A stretch of DNA of 64,000 bases from NCBI GenBank assembly GCA_022225965.2, contig JAKJXP020000001.1, forward strand, positions 558,001 to 622,000, written 5' to 3'. This DNA is from Diatrype stigma (taxonomy: Eukaryota > Ascomycota > Sordariomycetes > Xylariales > Diatrypaceae). Positions within the stretch are counted from its first letter, which is position 1. Every line of letters begins with the position of its first letter. Made by a program: the position numbers and the translations under genes. Below, piece by piece: positions 34,562-45,599 of the stretch. The notes below the pieces were generated by a model. That model saw nothing but the letters and a program-made list of their open reading frames with translations. It ran no database searches and was not told the origin of the DNA.

Positions 34562-35221
34562 CTAGATGAAGCCCCGGGCGGGGAGATTGGATCCGAGTGT
34601 CCTCCGGTAGAGAGTATCGAGGGCATCCTGCTGCCCGGTCATAAACCTGTCCCACTTCGTCGCCGTCACCCGCGACCGCGCCCTCGCTCTCTGCTTTTCG
34701 ACCTCGGCCACCAGCCGATCGTGCTTCCGCGCCTCGTCCCGGTTCCCGTCCCCGGGGCCCCCGAACGCACCGATGACGTGCAGGTGCTCGTCCCAGTCCT
34801 CGTCGGCGCGGCGGAGCCGGTCCGCGAACGTTCTGACCTGGCGTATCAGCGTCTCCTGCAGCGCCGCGTAGTCGCGCTGGGCCCGGTGGTCCGGGCCTTC
34901 GAGCGCGATCCGCGCCGCTCGGTGCCTCTTGAAGGCTGCCAGGATGGCCTCCTGCTGCTGCTGGCACGCCGGCGCCGGCACGCCTGTGGACTCCAGGTGC
35001 GCGCGCTCCGTCCACCAGGCGTGGGCCAGTTCCTGGAGGATCGCCCCGCACTCGGCACAGCGACAGCGGCGCCTCCCGTCGTCCCCGCCCTGCCCGTGCC
35101 TCAGTTTCTGGAAGGTGACCGAACTGCACGTGGCTTCGTCGGCGCAGGCGTCCATCGCGTAGGAGACACCTTCGGGGCCCGCATGCCCGCATCTAAAGCC
35201 CTCGTACGTGATAGCACACAT
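34562..35221 (-). CDS. Hypothetical cysteine-containing protein
   Basis: Not recognised. A single ATG-initiated frame of 219 residues with high GC coding bias, unlike the AT-rich flanks. Seen: the N-terminus MCAITYEGFRCGHAG and further cysteines (about residues 26, 32, 54, 56, 59) ending in RCRCAECG. This is spaced like a small metal-binding region. A long helix-forming, Arg/Glu/Gln-rich segment follows (about 70-200) with no membrane segment. A second frame (34551-35192) overlaps it but starts at a non-ATG codon and is Arg/Gly-rich, as expected of a shadow. It could be a lineage-specific gene; expression is unproven. Confidence 0.55.
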   Translation of the reverse strand: MCAITYEGFRCGHAGPEGVSYAMDACADEATCSSVTFQKLRHGQGGDDGRRRCRCAECGAILQELAHAWWTERAHLESTGVPAPACQQQQEAILAAFKRHRAARIALEGPDHRAQRDYAALQETLIRQVRTFADRLRRADEDWDEHLHVIGAFGGPGDGNRDEARKHDRLVAEVEKQRARARSRVTATKWDRFMTGQQDALDTLYRRTLGSNLPARGFI

Positions 35222-35787
35222 TTCCCGTCCTTGTTGGTGATTGGCGGATGCAGATGCGACTTACCTGAACTCGTATTCCCGTGTTTTGGTGGTAGGTGGT
35301 AGGTAGTAGGTAGGTGAATTCGTAGAGACACTTTGCAACAACATCGTCGTTCCATGGGTGATTGGCTTCTTTTCATGTATCCGTGGGAAAATAATCGCAG
35401 TCATTGTTGAGCCTGGAATAGCATGGATCATAGGCACAAAGAACCTTCTCTCCATAAACTTGAAAGCCATTGTCGGAATAGTTCTCTTGGTTATATCTGC
35501 CTATCAATCTGCTTCGACAACAAGGTCGTGTTTTCCAACAATGAATATACCGACCTAGATAGACATAGTACCTTGTCGTTGTAGCTAGAGGCAGCTATCC
35601 ATCCATACCTTCATTCTCTTCGAGCAGAGCCTCTCCTGGCGTCTGCCGAGCGAGCTAATCAAGTAGGGTAGAGAAGAGCATTGCAAGAAGTTCAACACGC
35701 CAAAGAGAATAAGAAATATAACAAAACAAGAAAACTTGACGATATTTCAACGAAGGCAAAAAAGGCAAAAAAAGAAACATCGCAAAT
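35222..35787. other. Spacer before tRNA-Thr
   Basis: AT-rich spacer without a gene. It includes a GGTAGGTAGTAGGTAGG run (about 35290-35315) and an A-rich stretch (35690-35780) just downstream of the tRNA 3' end. On the minus strand that stretch supplies T runs that could stop RNA polymerase III. Confidence 0.55.
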
Positions 35788-35888
35788 TGCCCATTACTGG
35801 AGTCGAACCAGTCGCCTCCTCATAGCGAGGAGAAACAATTGCTTTTCCAACATACTAGTGAGGCGCTCTACCGCTGAGCCAAACGGGC
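35788..35888 (-). tRNA. tRNA-Thr (anticodon AGT) with a 29-nt intron
   Basis: Read on the minus strand. Acceptor arm GCCCGTT (35888-35882) pairs with AATGGGC (35795-35789), with one G-T pair and discriminator A. D-stem GCTC/GAGC encloses loop AGCGGTA. Anticodon stem CCTCA/TGAGG carries loop CTAGTA-A with anticodon AGT at 35856-35854. The intron (35852-35824) sits after position 37, the standard place. The variable loop is 5 nt, and the T-arm is ACTGG-TTCGACT-CCAGT. All arms close, so it should be functional. No CCA is encoded, as expected for eukaryotes. Confidence 0.93.
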
Positions 35889-36752
35889 TGTTGATTGGAT
35901 GATTGGATGAAATACAATTTTACTATAGATTACTATATTCCCAACTCTCCAGTGTTCGAAGTGGGCGTGGGTGGGTTTGTGCGATCTGGCGCTAGCTACA
36001 TATGATCGATTGATCGATCCACCGAAGAATCCAAGATGCAGGGGTTTGCCGTCCCCTCAATGCGCCTCAATGTTTATTTACATCGTGTCGAACTATGGTA
36101 CCATCGTCACCACGGAGTGACGTGCATAATCACCCAATTAGAACCGGAAATGATCATTACATAGTGCGCAGGTGTATCCATGTCAATCTGGCAGTAGTAG
36201 ACTTGACCAATTGGGGATAGCCCTGATATTCATGAGGCGTGTGACTCGTGTCGTTGTCGCTGTCGTGGATGTCTTCGCAACCATCTGTAGTAGAACTGCC
36301 TCCAGGTGTGTGGCTACAATGCTGCGTTCAATTAAGGGAAGAGTTTAGGGACGTACGTGCTACGTAGTAGTGAGCCCCCTACTTAGGTATTCAGCTACGT
36401 AGTAAAGCTCGTTGTTCGAAGACACCGCTCGCAAGAAATAATGTAGAGTATTCGCAATGGGGCGTGGTAGAGCGTATAGGTAGATGCTACAGGCTCTTGG
36501 TTCACATGGGATTGCGCGATTGATACGAGACAAGACCAGCACCCTTTTAGGACTTTTTCTATGATATGGCATGAGACAAATGTTGTCAGTAGACACCAAG
36601 GTGCCATAGTCGGCCTGTATTGGATATATATATATATAGTACAGGTTGCCTTGCTATACACAAACCTCGCTGTGCTTGCCAGGCAGGCAATGGATTGCAC
36701 ACGTACAGTAGCTGCTAGGTACGCGGGTTTAATCTTGCAGGCGAACAAAGCC
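35889..36752. other. Spacer between tRNA-Thr and uL2m gene
   Basis: No gene is visible. It has a short TA repeat near 36627-36640 and TACGTAG motifs near 36350-36410. Confidence 0.55.
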
Positions 36753-38096
36753 TTACGCTCTGCTCTTCTTGCCTCTCCGCATACCCATGTTGCGTACCCG
36801 AGGGACGACAACCCACTTGTTGGGGTTGTCCTTTCTACGGGTCTTGTAGCCACCTTTGGCCTAACAATCAACCATGTCAGCATCGGGAACAAGAAGCCTT
36901 TGCCTGAGGGGGATATGATGCTTACCGGCGTGCCCCAGGGACTGGTAGGATGTCTGTTACCCTTCGATTTACCACGACCACCACCGTGGGGATGATCAAC
37001 TAGAGCATTTTGTTAGTATCGTCAGGTATGCAGGATAGATAGCCTGGGGATCAAGGAGGGGAAACTCACCCTTGTTCATGGCAACACCACGGACTGTGGG
37101 CCGGATGTTCAGCCATCGACTTCTTCCAGCTTTGCCGAGCTGTCGGTAATGATGGTGGGGGTTGCTCGAGACGCCAATGGTGGCACACGCGTCCTTGCTC
37201 ACTTTTCTGACCTCGCCACTTTGCAGTCGGACATTCACATACTTGCCCGTGACAACCTTGACACCATCGGCCGTCGTTTCCTCGTCCTTGCTTTCGACGA
37301 TGGCGCTCGTGCCGGCACTCCTACAGAACACAGCACCTCCTTTCGGGTGGGATCCGACGTTGTAGATGGGCGTGCCGATGGGGATCAGGTGCATGGGGAG
37401 ACAGTTCCCCCGATGCGCCGTCTTCGCTGCCAGGATACCCGGATCGACGACGCCACCCATGCTGTCGAGCAGCTCCTGCGGGATGCCCGCCCGGAAGCTC
37501 TGGATGACGTCGCCGGCTCTCATGCCCTCGGCGGCGACGATATATGTTTTCTTGCCGGTGGCCTCCTCGTTCAGCAGCGCGATATGGGCGCTCCGGCCCG
37601 GGTCGTACTCGATGCGCTCGACGACGTGCGGGCCGGGCAGCCAGCGGTGGAAGTCGACGGTGCGTATCCTGTTCTTGGCGCCGCCGCCGCGATGCCGGAC
37701 CGTGATCCTTCCGTTGTTGTTCCGGCCGCCCTTGCCCTGGCCCTTCTTCGGGAAGGTCAGCGGCAGGAACGGTCGGCCCTTCCACAGGTGGTCGTTGATG
37801 GGCCGCTTGAGATGCCGCACACCGGGCGTGCGGGGCTTGTAGGTGCGCAGGAGGACGGTCGCCTCGCGCGCGGACCGCTGCCGCCCGGGCTCGGTCGCGG
37901 GGTGGGGAGGGGCCTTCTGGGCCTTCGGCGCGGAGGGGACGAAATCGCGCGAGGGGTCGGGTGGTGCTGGGGCGGCGTGCTGGCGGACTGTCGCATAGCC
38001 TCGGAGGGGGAGGGGAAGGGGGGTCCTCCTCGGGGAGCACCGGCAGCTGGCCAGCACCCCCCGAGACGGGAGTGAGAGTATCCGCGGCTGGAACAT
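36753..38096 (-). CDS. rml2: Mitochondrial ribosomal protein uL2m
   Basis: Large-subunit mitoribosomal protein that helps form the peptidyl-transferase region. Three exons (38096-37070, 36999-36926, 36860-36753) give 402 residues; the introns are 70 and 65 nt and join in frame. Seen: an Arg/Ser-rich N-terminus consistent with a mitochondrial presequence; a Pro/Ala linker; the L2 N-domain from about residue 95 with [19 protein letters not shown] and [12 protein letters not shown]; and the C-domain with the [20 protein letters not shown] motif. The conserved peptidyl-transferase histidine region [12 protein letters not shown] falls in the 74-nt second exon, and the last exon ends RRGKKSRA. Order and length match fungal Rml2. 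Confidence 0.96.
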
Positions 38097-40310
38097 TATG
38101 TCATTTTGCTGCAGTAGTAGACTGCCAGCCGCGCAGGAAGTATTTAGCTCTGAGGAGTATGGAGATCCGAGGCAGGCTCAATGGCGAGGACCAGCTTGAG
38201 GAATGGGTCCTGTCTGTGGTCTGCCTATGTCGTTTGTCTATCGCTTTGCTTCCTATTCCTGATTGCCAGCTACCGTCCGGTCCGATCCACCAAAAATCTG
38301 AAATTGAGGTTCCAAGGGCTGGATGAGCCTAGGCTGGATTGGATGCAGGTGCTGCTACCTAAGTTCAGGAGCTCAAATTGTTCCGAGTCCTGTGGGACGG
38401 CCTCCACACCAGGCCTGGTGAAAGAAGGTAGGTACCTACAGGATCTGTTGTACCCGACGTCACTATCCGACATTGTCCCGGTAGCTCGGGCTGATTCAGC
38501 TCCAAATGAAGCCGGGAAGAAGTGAGGCTCAAAAGCAATTACCAGCCACACCAGCAACTAGGTACCTATCACTAGAACTAATTGGACTAGCTCCACTCTG
38601 TGAACAAGCCACATCCTATTCTGCCGGTTGTGACCCGCATTGAGTGATCCGATGTCTTCCATTGCTCCCCTGTCAGCCTGTTCCCCTGCTGCTCTCTTGG
38701 CAACTGCCCCTAGCAACTCACGCAAGTACAATACTACAATCGGTGTCACGGGTGGAAACCCACTTTTAGAAAGTCGCGTCTGCCATTGGCTGGTTTTCAA
38801 GTACGTATCTTGATCTTTTTCGACGTGCCGGCCAATCAAGCGACCGTTGCCCCGCTGTTGCACTTGTTGACTGCGGGCTTTTATGGAGTCCATGTAACGG
38901 GGTTTCCATAGAGAGACAAGCTGAACAAATCACGACCAGAGTCGCGTCTGTTTTTCAGTGAGCTACCACAGCCTACCAGGAAGTTACGAGGGGAAGTTTA
39001 GCAGCATCTGCCACACTTCCAGGGCTGAGAGATATCAAAGTGCACACCAGCCTCTCCACGCTTCCTGGATTCCCGTCACGTCTTCCCACCGCATTAAATA
39101 GACCGCGACCTCCTCGCCCTACAGACACGGGGCTACCAACACGCAGACACTCGGACACCATTCTCCGCTCCGTCCTACACCGCACGTGCACGCATAACTA
39201 ATTTGCAAACTTCCTGAGAACTAAGCACTTCCCTCTCCTATTGCCTATTGCCCGACCAGCTTGGGCTTCTACGACCTCTACCCTGGATCTCGTTATCATC
39301 ACTCGGCATTAGCTTGCAACCGTGCAATATCAGCAGCTGGACCAGACGACAGACACTGTGAGCAGCGAGCAGCCCGGAAAGACTGAAGTCGAAGAGACGA
39401 GTAACAAAGCCGGCTAATTTTTGCCCAGGTTTAGACAGTAACAATTACCTGCTTTGGGAGGGCTGTTACGTAGTGACTGTGCAACACAACCAGCTGCACA
39501 ACTTATACATACTACATACTACATACAGTACATACACACGACAAGGCACCACCGCACCACCGCACCAGGGCAGAGGCTCCACTAGGACCACCACGCACTG
39601 AGAAAGAGGTGCCGCCAGAAGTCGCGCTAGTGGGTGGTACACAATCCCTCACGTCCCCAGGTAAGCTTGGAACTAGCTCCACCACCAAACATTGCAGGCA
39701 CGCTGGGCACTCTCAAAAACATCGATGTTCCTCGACCCGTCCCCATACATTACAATACATCAGATTCACCCAAAACCTCCACGCCTCAGGTCTTCCTACC
39801 TATCACCTGCCCACTTACCACCTACCACTTACCACTTACCATCTTCCTCTTATTCCTCTGCAAATTACAATTAATCTCCCAAACCACCATCGAACACCTT
39901 GAATACGATCCTTGCCCAATATCGACGGTGTCTTTCCGTCCCTACCAAGCTCTTTGGCACCGTCCCCTTATAGAGGGCGAGTTGACGTGGGCGTGGCTGA
40001 CCGACCTCCTATGGTAGCTTGTTGATATCGAGCGATATTTTCCATTCTTGAGTAACACAGACGATTTCTCTGGTAAGCCTATACTTCCAGTCTCCGACAT
40101 ACCTCTCGCCTCGCTACTTGAAGTGTCCTGATTGCACCTGTCCCAATGCATCGCGTTCTGCGCGACGGATCCATAGTAGAATTTTGACCGAGCCCCCGCG
40201 TACCTTACCTAATAACCATGGTAGTTCGAGACCATAATGCTAACCAAAACTTCATAGTAAACCTCTATAATCAGCATTCGATTCACTCGGACACTTCTAC
40301 ATTTGCATCA
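38097..40310. promoter_or_regulatory. Long upstream region of the cyclin B gene
   Basis: A 2.2-kb divergent spacer between uL2m and cyclin B. No gene can be supported. It contains repeated TACCACTTACC units (about 39812-39842), ACTACAT/ACATAC repeats (39510-39535) and many short GGTACCT motifs (38428-38440, 38560-38572). Cyclin genes often have long leaders, but the transcription start cannot be placed from sequence alone. Confidence 0.5.
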
Positions 40311-42008
40311 TGCCTCCCGTAAGTTTGTTTATGTCCGCCTTTTCTCTCTCCATGCCAAGCCTATGCTACACGCTCGGGGTCACCATGTCGCGTTTTTCAA
40401 CTCTTCACTAACATAACACGTTCGGTAGGGACGCCCCGCTAGAGCGACGCGCCTCGTTTCAAACGAGAACGACGAGAACGTCAATTCTACGCGTATGACG
40501 CGTGCGAAGGCCGCTGCACTGGATGTCGATGTCATGGCACCACCAACCAAACAACCTCTTCAGTCCAAGAAGGCAGCCGTCAATGCCAACACTACCACCC
40601 AACGGACAAAGCGCGCTGCTTTGGGCGATGTCAGCAATGTAGGAAAGGGTGAGGTTGTCGAGGGAAAGAAGCCCTTGGCTACCAAAGGTGGACTCGTCTC
40701 CAAGGCTGCCCAGCCCACTGGAGTACAAAAAACTCGTGCTACGTCGACTCGGACTGCACTGGCGACTAAGGAGACCAAGAAGACCGAGGTTAAGCGCACA
40801 GGATCTGGCTCGGGTGCCATTGGTGCTTCGCAGAAGAGAAAGGCCGCCAATTCGGCTGTCAAGGCGGAGGTCCTCGCTGAGGATGAGCCGGTCCGCAAGA
40901 AGGTCCATACTACAGAGACTGAGAAGAAGCATGAACGCGCCCAATCAAAAATTCCCAGACTGGAAGACATCATTGAGAAGGAGGATCCTTATGTGGAAGA
41001 CGAAGTTTACGAACCCCCCAAGCACGAATATCCCCCTAATGTCCGGGATCTGGACACGGAGGATCTTGATGATCCTTTGATGGCTGCCGAGTATGCTGTT
41101 GAGATCTTCGAGTATCTACGCGACGTTGAGGTCAATTCGATCCCCAACCCTCAGTACATGTCACACCAAGATGACCTTGAGTGGAAGACGCGCGGCATTC
41201 TCGTTGACTGGCTCATTGAGGTGCACACGAGATTCCACCTGCTCCCCGAGACCCTATTCCTGGCCATCAGCATCATCGATCGGTTCTTGTCAGAAAAGGT
41301 TGTTCAGCTTGAACGCCTACAACTTGTTGGAATCACTGCCATGTTTATTGCAGCCAAGTATGAGGAAGTCCTTTCGCCCCACGTCGCCAACTTCAAGCAT
41401 GTCGCAGATGATGGCTTCTCAGAGGCCGAGATTCTCAGCGCCGAGCGGTTCATTCTTAGCACATTGAACTACGACCTGAGCTATCCCAATCCCATGAACT
41501 TCCTTCGCCGCATCTCCAAGGCAGACAACTATGATATCCAGTCGCGGACGATCGGCAAATACTTGATGGAGATCAGCCTACTTGACCATCGCTTCATGAT
41601 GTACCGACCCAGCCATGTTGCTGCTGCGGCCATGTATCTGGCTCGCGTTATACTCGACCGTGGTGAATGGGTAGGTTGACCTCAGAACCAATGTCCGTGC
41701 TTTGATGCTAACCTTTCGTAGGATGAGACCCTTGCGTACTATGCAGGATACACGGAAGAGGAGATTGAGCCCGTCTTCGAGCTCATGATCGACTACCTTG
41801 CTCGACCTATCATCCATGAGGCATTCTACAAGAAATACGCCAGCAAGAAGTTCCTGAAAGGTATTGTTCTCTTATTCCAAGCTCGGTTGAATATCGCTAA
41901 TGTTGAACAGCATCTCTCCTCACTCGTCAATGGGCCAGGAAGAGCGCGCCTCTATTTGGGATCACCGACACCAGTGTGCCGCTGGATGAACTTCCCTACG
42001 ATGACTAG
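40311..42008 (+). CDS. nimE: G2/mitotic B-type cyclin
   Basis: Regulatory partner of the cyclin-dependent kinase Cdk1, driving entry into mitosis. Four exons (40311-40319, 40429-41670, 41722-41860, 41911-42008) give 495 residues; exon 1 encodes only Met-Pro-Pro. Seen: a destruction box RAALGDVSN at residues 65-73, a basic Lys/Arg-rich N-terminal half, then the cyclin N-box around residues 210-340 with WKTRGILVDWLIEVH, LAISIIDRFLSEK and MFIAAKYEE. The C-box from about 345 contains PNPMNFLRRISKAD, HVAAAAMYLAR and YYAGYTEEE. The last exon ends LLTRQWARK...DELPYDD. The introns are short (109, 51, 50 nt). Sequence and length fit the fungal NimE/Clb cyclins. Confidence 0.96.
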
Positions 42009-43678
42009 TTCTTTACGGCGGCATCACTTGGTTTACGACGAAATTGTGAAGTCATGAGCCTTTTACAACCACCAGGATACCCCGTAGTCCTTTGGATGGA
42101 CTCAAGATAATGACTACTTGAGACCGACGTATTTTTGACGCCCATCAATATAGTCGGCGGTTCATCAGCATCTTGATTTCCATATGCCCAATGTCCGAAA
42201 CATTGTAGGCGTATGGCTACTTTGACGACCCTTTACTACTCGTCATATGAATATTTCTATTTCGCGATAGCCTGCGGCTGTCTTGTTCATGCATCTCTAT
42301 CACTCATCCCGTCTCGTCTTGGCGCGTTTGGCACATGGAGTTCCGGCAAAGGTCGTGTCTAGGAGTTTTCGGTGTTCGGCGTTTGGTGTTATTCATGAAA
42401 GTTTTCCGCATACACCTCGCTTTCCGAGAGCTGACTTTGGTCACCCTTCTCATCTATGGCTAGGCGCGAAGACCTTGACCTAGCATTGTGCCTAAGTTTG
42501 ATCTCCTTTCGGGGTTGGCTGGTCTGGTGGCTGTACATCATTGGAATGCTTGGCTCCGGGGGAGGAGAGGGTTTCACGCAGGATACTAGCAAAGGTTGCT
42601 GCAGAGGGAGGAATGAGGACTTGATCGGGAGAGAGTGAACTTGTACATATCATGGTTATTCGACTGTCTGAGTAAAGAAAAGGCTCTTCACGAACGGTAT
42701 TAATGGTTTGGCGGCAAAATACACAGCATTTCATGAACTTTCAGCAGCCAGCTTGACTCTTTGTTCTCCGTGACCTAACCTTTACAGACGTTCGATGTGC
42801 CCTCAATCATGATGAAACCGAAAACTCCCCCTGTACTAGGTACCCATCCATTGTATCGAGGCAATTCGGTGGCCGTATGATCGACTTGGCTCTACATCCC
42901 AATCTGAGTCAAGCTGTACTCAGCGTTCATGTTCCAGCTCCGAGGTATGCTGTGTCATGTCCTATTTCCCCCTTTGTTCGGGTGTTTCCAGAGCCAACTC
43001 ACTTATCGACTTCATGATGCGCATGTAGCCTTTGAAGCTGAGGCTAGTCGAGAAGCAGACTGTCGGCAGGTCAAATCTGCATGTAGGGGGTGTTTTACGT
43101 TAGTAATTTAATCGTCATCGTCTTTATAACTCTACTACATAAATAATGGTCAAGCGCAAGGCTTGATAGCAGAGCACTATTGAATGACCACCATCGCTTG
43201 CTTCTTGCTTGCTTACTTGTTTGCGAATGGCGCGAGACATGACATACGTACCTAATAATAACAAGAGTGACGCCCACGTAGCTTGACTTCGCGGAAGGGC
43301 CTCACAGATGGGCTGTCTGGGCAGGTAGGTATTGAAGAATTAAGTATTAGGGGAGGGCAGACAGTCAGACAGACAGTCGGCCGCCCACATGAAGACCCGT
43401 CCATTTTTCAGGGGCTGTCATAATAACGATAATAATAAAACAGAGGTAGGTAGATAGGGTATATATGTTGCTCTCTTACAATTACCCCAAGGTAGGTCGA
43501 TACTGTAGTTTAGTTATCCATCCGTTTGCTGTTTAGAGGCGGTGGGTTGGATATTCAACCCACACACGTCCTTTCTCCCATCATCCCTTTCTACGTAATC
43601 CCACCCTCGCCCCTTCCCCGTCTTTTTTTCTTTTACCCCTGAGGTCCCCTATAACAAGTCATTACGCTAACTCTCTTT
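42009..43678. other. Spacer between cyclin B and GPCR
   Basis: A 1.7-kb region between two 3' ends without a supportable gene. Frames at 42283-42483, 42389-42734 and 42929-43111 are short and featureless. CAGACAGTC-type short repeats are seen near 43360-43380. Confidence 0.6.
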
Positions 43679-45599
43679 CTATAACCCAAACGTCCTCGTC
43701 GCATGCGCCGGCTCCGCCGTAATCCTTGCAGCCGACCCGACCCCCCTGCTCCTGCTCGTGCGACTCGGACTCCTCCCATCCATTATTCCCTTCCCCTCTT
43801 CGAGCTCCGAGCTGCTGTTGCTCTCGAGGTCGTCCAGCACGACGACGTTGACCGTCCTGTCGACCTTGATGCCCCCGCCTCCGCCACTGCTAGTGCCGAC
43901 CTTGTTCGCCTCCCGCAGGATGCTGTCGGTGCTCGAAGCGTGGTAGTGGTGGAGGCCCGGCGACGACGGGTAACCCCCTTGGGAACCGCGGTGGTGTGAT
44001 CGGTTGTTGTTGTCGTTTCTTCGGACGTTGATGTGGTTGCTTTGAGGATCCAGCTCCTGGAATAGCAGGGACCGCCGCGTCAGCGTGTAGAGCAGCGCGT
44101 CGACCCACCCCGAGCTCGTGAAGAGGCAGCCGGCTATCAGGTAGAACCGCGGCGAGAGGTTGCGGTGCGACATGGTGGCCATGCGACCGGCACTGCAGGT
44201 CGACCAGATAGTGGTTAGTTGGTTGTCTTTGGTAACGCGGAACTGATAGTTTCGGCTCGGAGTAGGCACGAAATAAAGGGGGTGAACCAAAGACATGGAA
44301 AGAGAAGTGGGGGGCGGGGAGAGAAAGGAAGACTCACGCAAGAGGAAGCGTCAAGACAGTGTACGCGCAGGCGTACGCCAGCATGGAGCTTGCGGCCCTG
44401 CGCAAGACGCGGGAGCTGGCGCCGCCCTGGACCGTGGCCCCCGCCCCCCTGCCGCCGTTGGCGTTGTTGGCGGAGAGTTTTCGCGAGTACTTGCTGCGGT
44501 AGATCGAGTAGAAGCCCGCCGTGTACACGAAGATCGAGCCGAACTGCACGATGAAGATCCAGAGGTAGTGCAACCCGAGGCGGTAGTCGTCGTGCTCCTC
44601 GGAGATCCAGCACTGTTGAGGGAGGTACCGTCAGCTAACGTTACATGCCTACCGACTCAACCAAACCGATATATATATCTATCCCTCTTTTCCTTTTTCT
44701 TCCCGCTTGCCCCTTTTCCTCGTTGTTCAATTTTTCCCTTCCAAAGAGAAAAGGGGGACAGGGACAAAATAGACAGAGACCGACTCACCCACGACCCAGC
44801 GCGCAAGAACACGTAACGACCACCAAGAATGGGCGCCAGCGCCGTCAGCAGCAGGGAGAAGGCCCAGATGCCGCAGATACCGGCGAGGAAGTGGCGGTGG
44901 CGGATAGGACTCGTGGAGCGCAGCGCCGCCCCCGACGACGACGACGATGAGGAGCGGGACGTCATGGTGGCGACCTGGCGGCAGGTGTGGAGGGCGATGG
45001 CCATGACGAAGAAGCCGCTGGCGACGTCGCCGAGCTGGATCAGCCAGCCCTGGGCGAAGCAGACCGAGTCCGGGCCCCGGATGGCCCGCCCCGACGCCCA
45101 GTGGAACGAGATGATGAAGCCGAGCGCCTGCAGCAGGTCCGCCAGGATCAGCTGGTAGATCAGCACCACGCACTGGTTGCGCCCGACGAAGCTGGCGTAA
45201 TAGGACTTCCACTGTTTGTTTTCGATTCGAAGGAGGGTCATCGGTCAGCTACGGTACGTCATTCTTTTCTTCTCCTCGCTCTGTTGTTCCCTTTTCTCTC
45301 CCAGATTATGTTACATATCCCTTTTTCAATACAAGAGCGGAAATGCACGTCGATGTGGCTTCTCTTTTCATAAGAGACACGGTACACGAGCCAGGAAAAG
45401 GAGAAAAGGGGAAATGTACCTTGATCATGCGCCATGTTATGAAGCTGAGCAGCATGCTCGTGAAGATGACCGAGATAGTGGCCAGCGTCCCGATGGCGAG
45501 AAGCCCGCCATGTATCTCGTCGTCCATATCCTCCAACGTGAACGGCTCCTCGTAGTATTTGGCCGGGGCCCCCCCATTGTTGCTGTTGCTCGCCACCAT
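43679..45599 (-). CDS. Seven-helix receptor, cAMP-receptor/Git3 type
   Basis: Plasma-membrane G-protein-coupled receptor of the fungal class related to Dictyostelium cAMP receptors and Git3/Gpr1 nutrient sensors; the ligand is unknown. Four exons (45599-45420, 45211-44789, 44612-44338, 44192-43679) give 463 residues, joined in frame by introns of 208, 176 and 145 nt. Seen: helix 1 near residues 31-55 (GLLAIGTLATISVIFTSMLL), helix 2 after RNQCVVLIYQLILADLLQAL, a Cys in CFAQGWLIQLGDVASGFFVM (helix 3), further helices in FLAGICGIWAFSLLLTALAP, YLWIFIVQFGSIFVYTAGFY and MLAYACAYTVLTLPLA, and the last helix before LLYTLTRRSLLFQEL. The long Ser/Asn/His-rich C-terminal tail is cytoplasmic. The Ser-rich third loop is encoded at 44930-44960. 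Confidence 0.88.

Noticed and set aside
37149..38075. 308-codon plus-strand frame opposite uL2m
   Set aside because: Antisense shadow of a recognised ribosomal protein gene.
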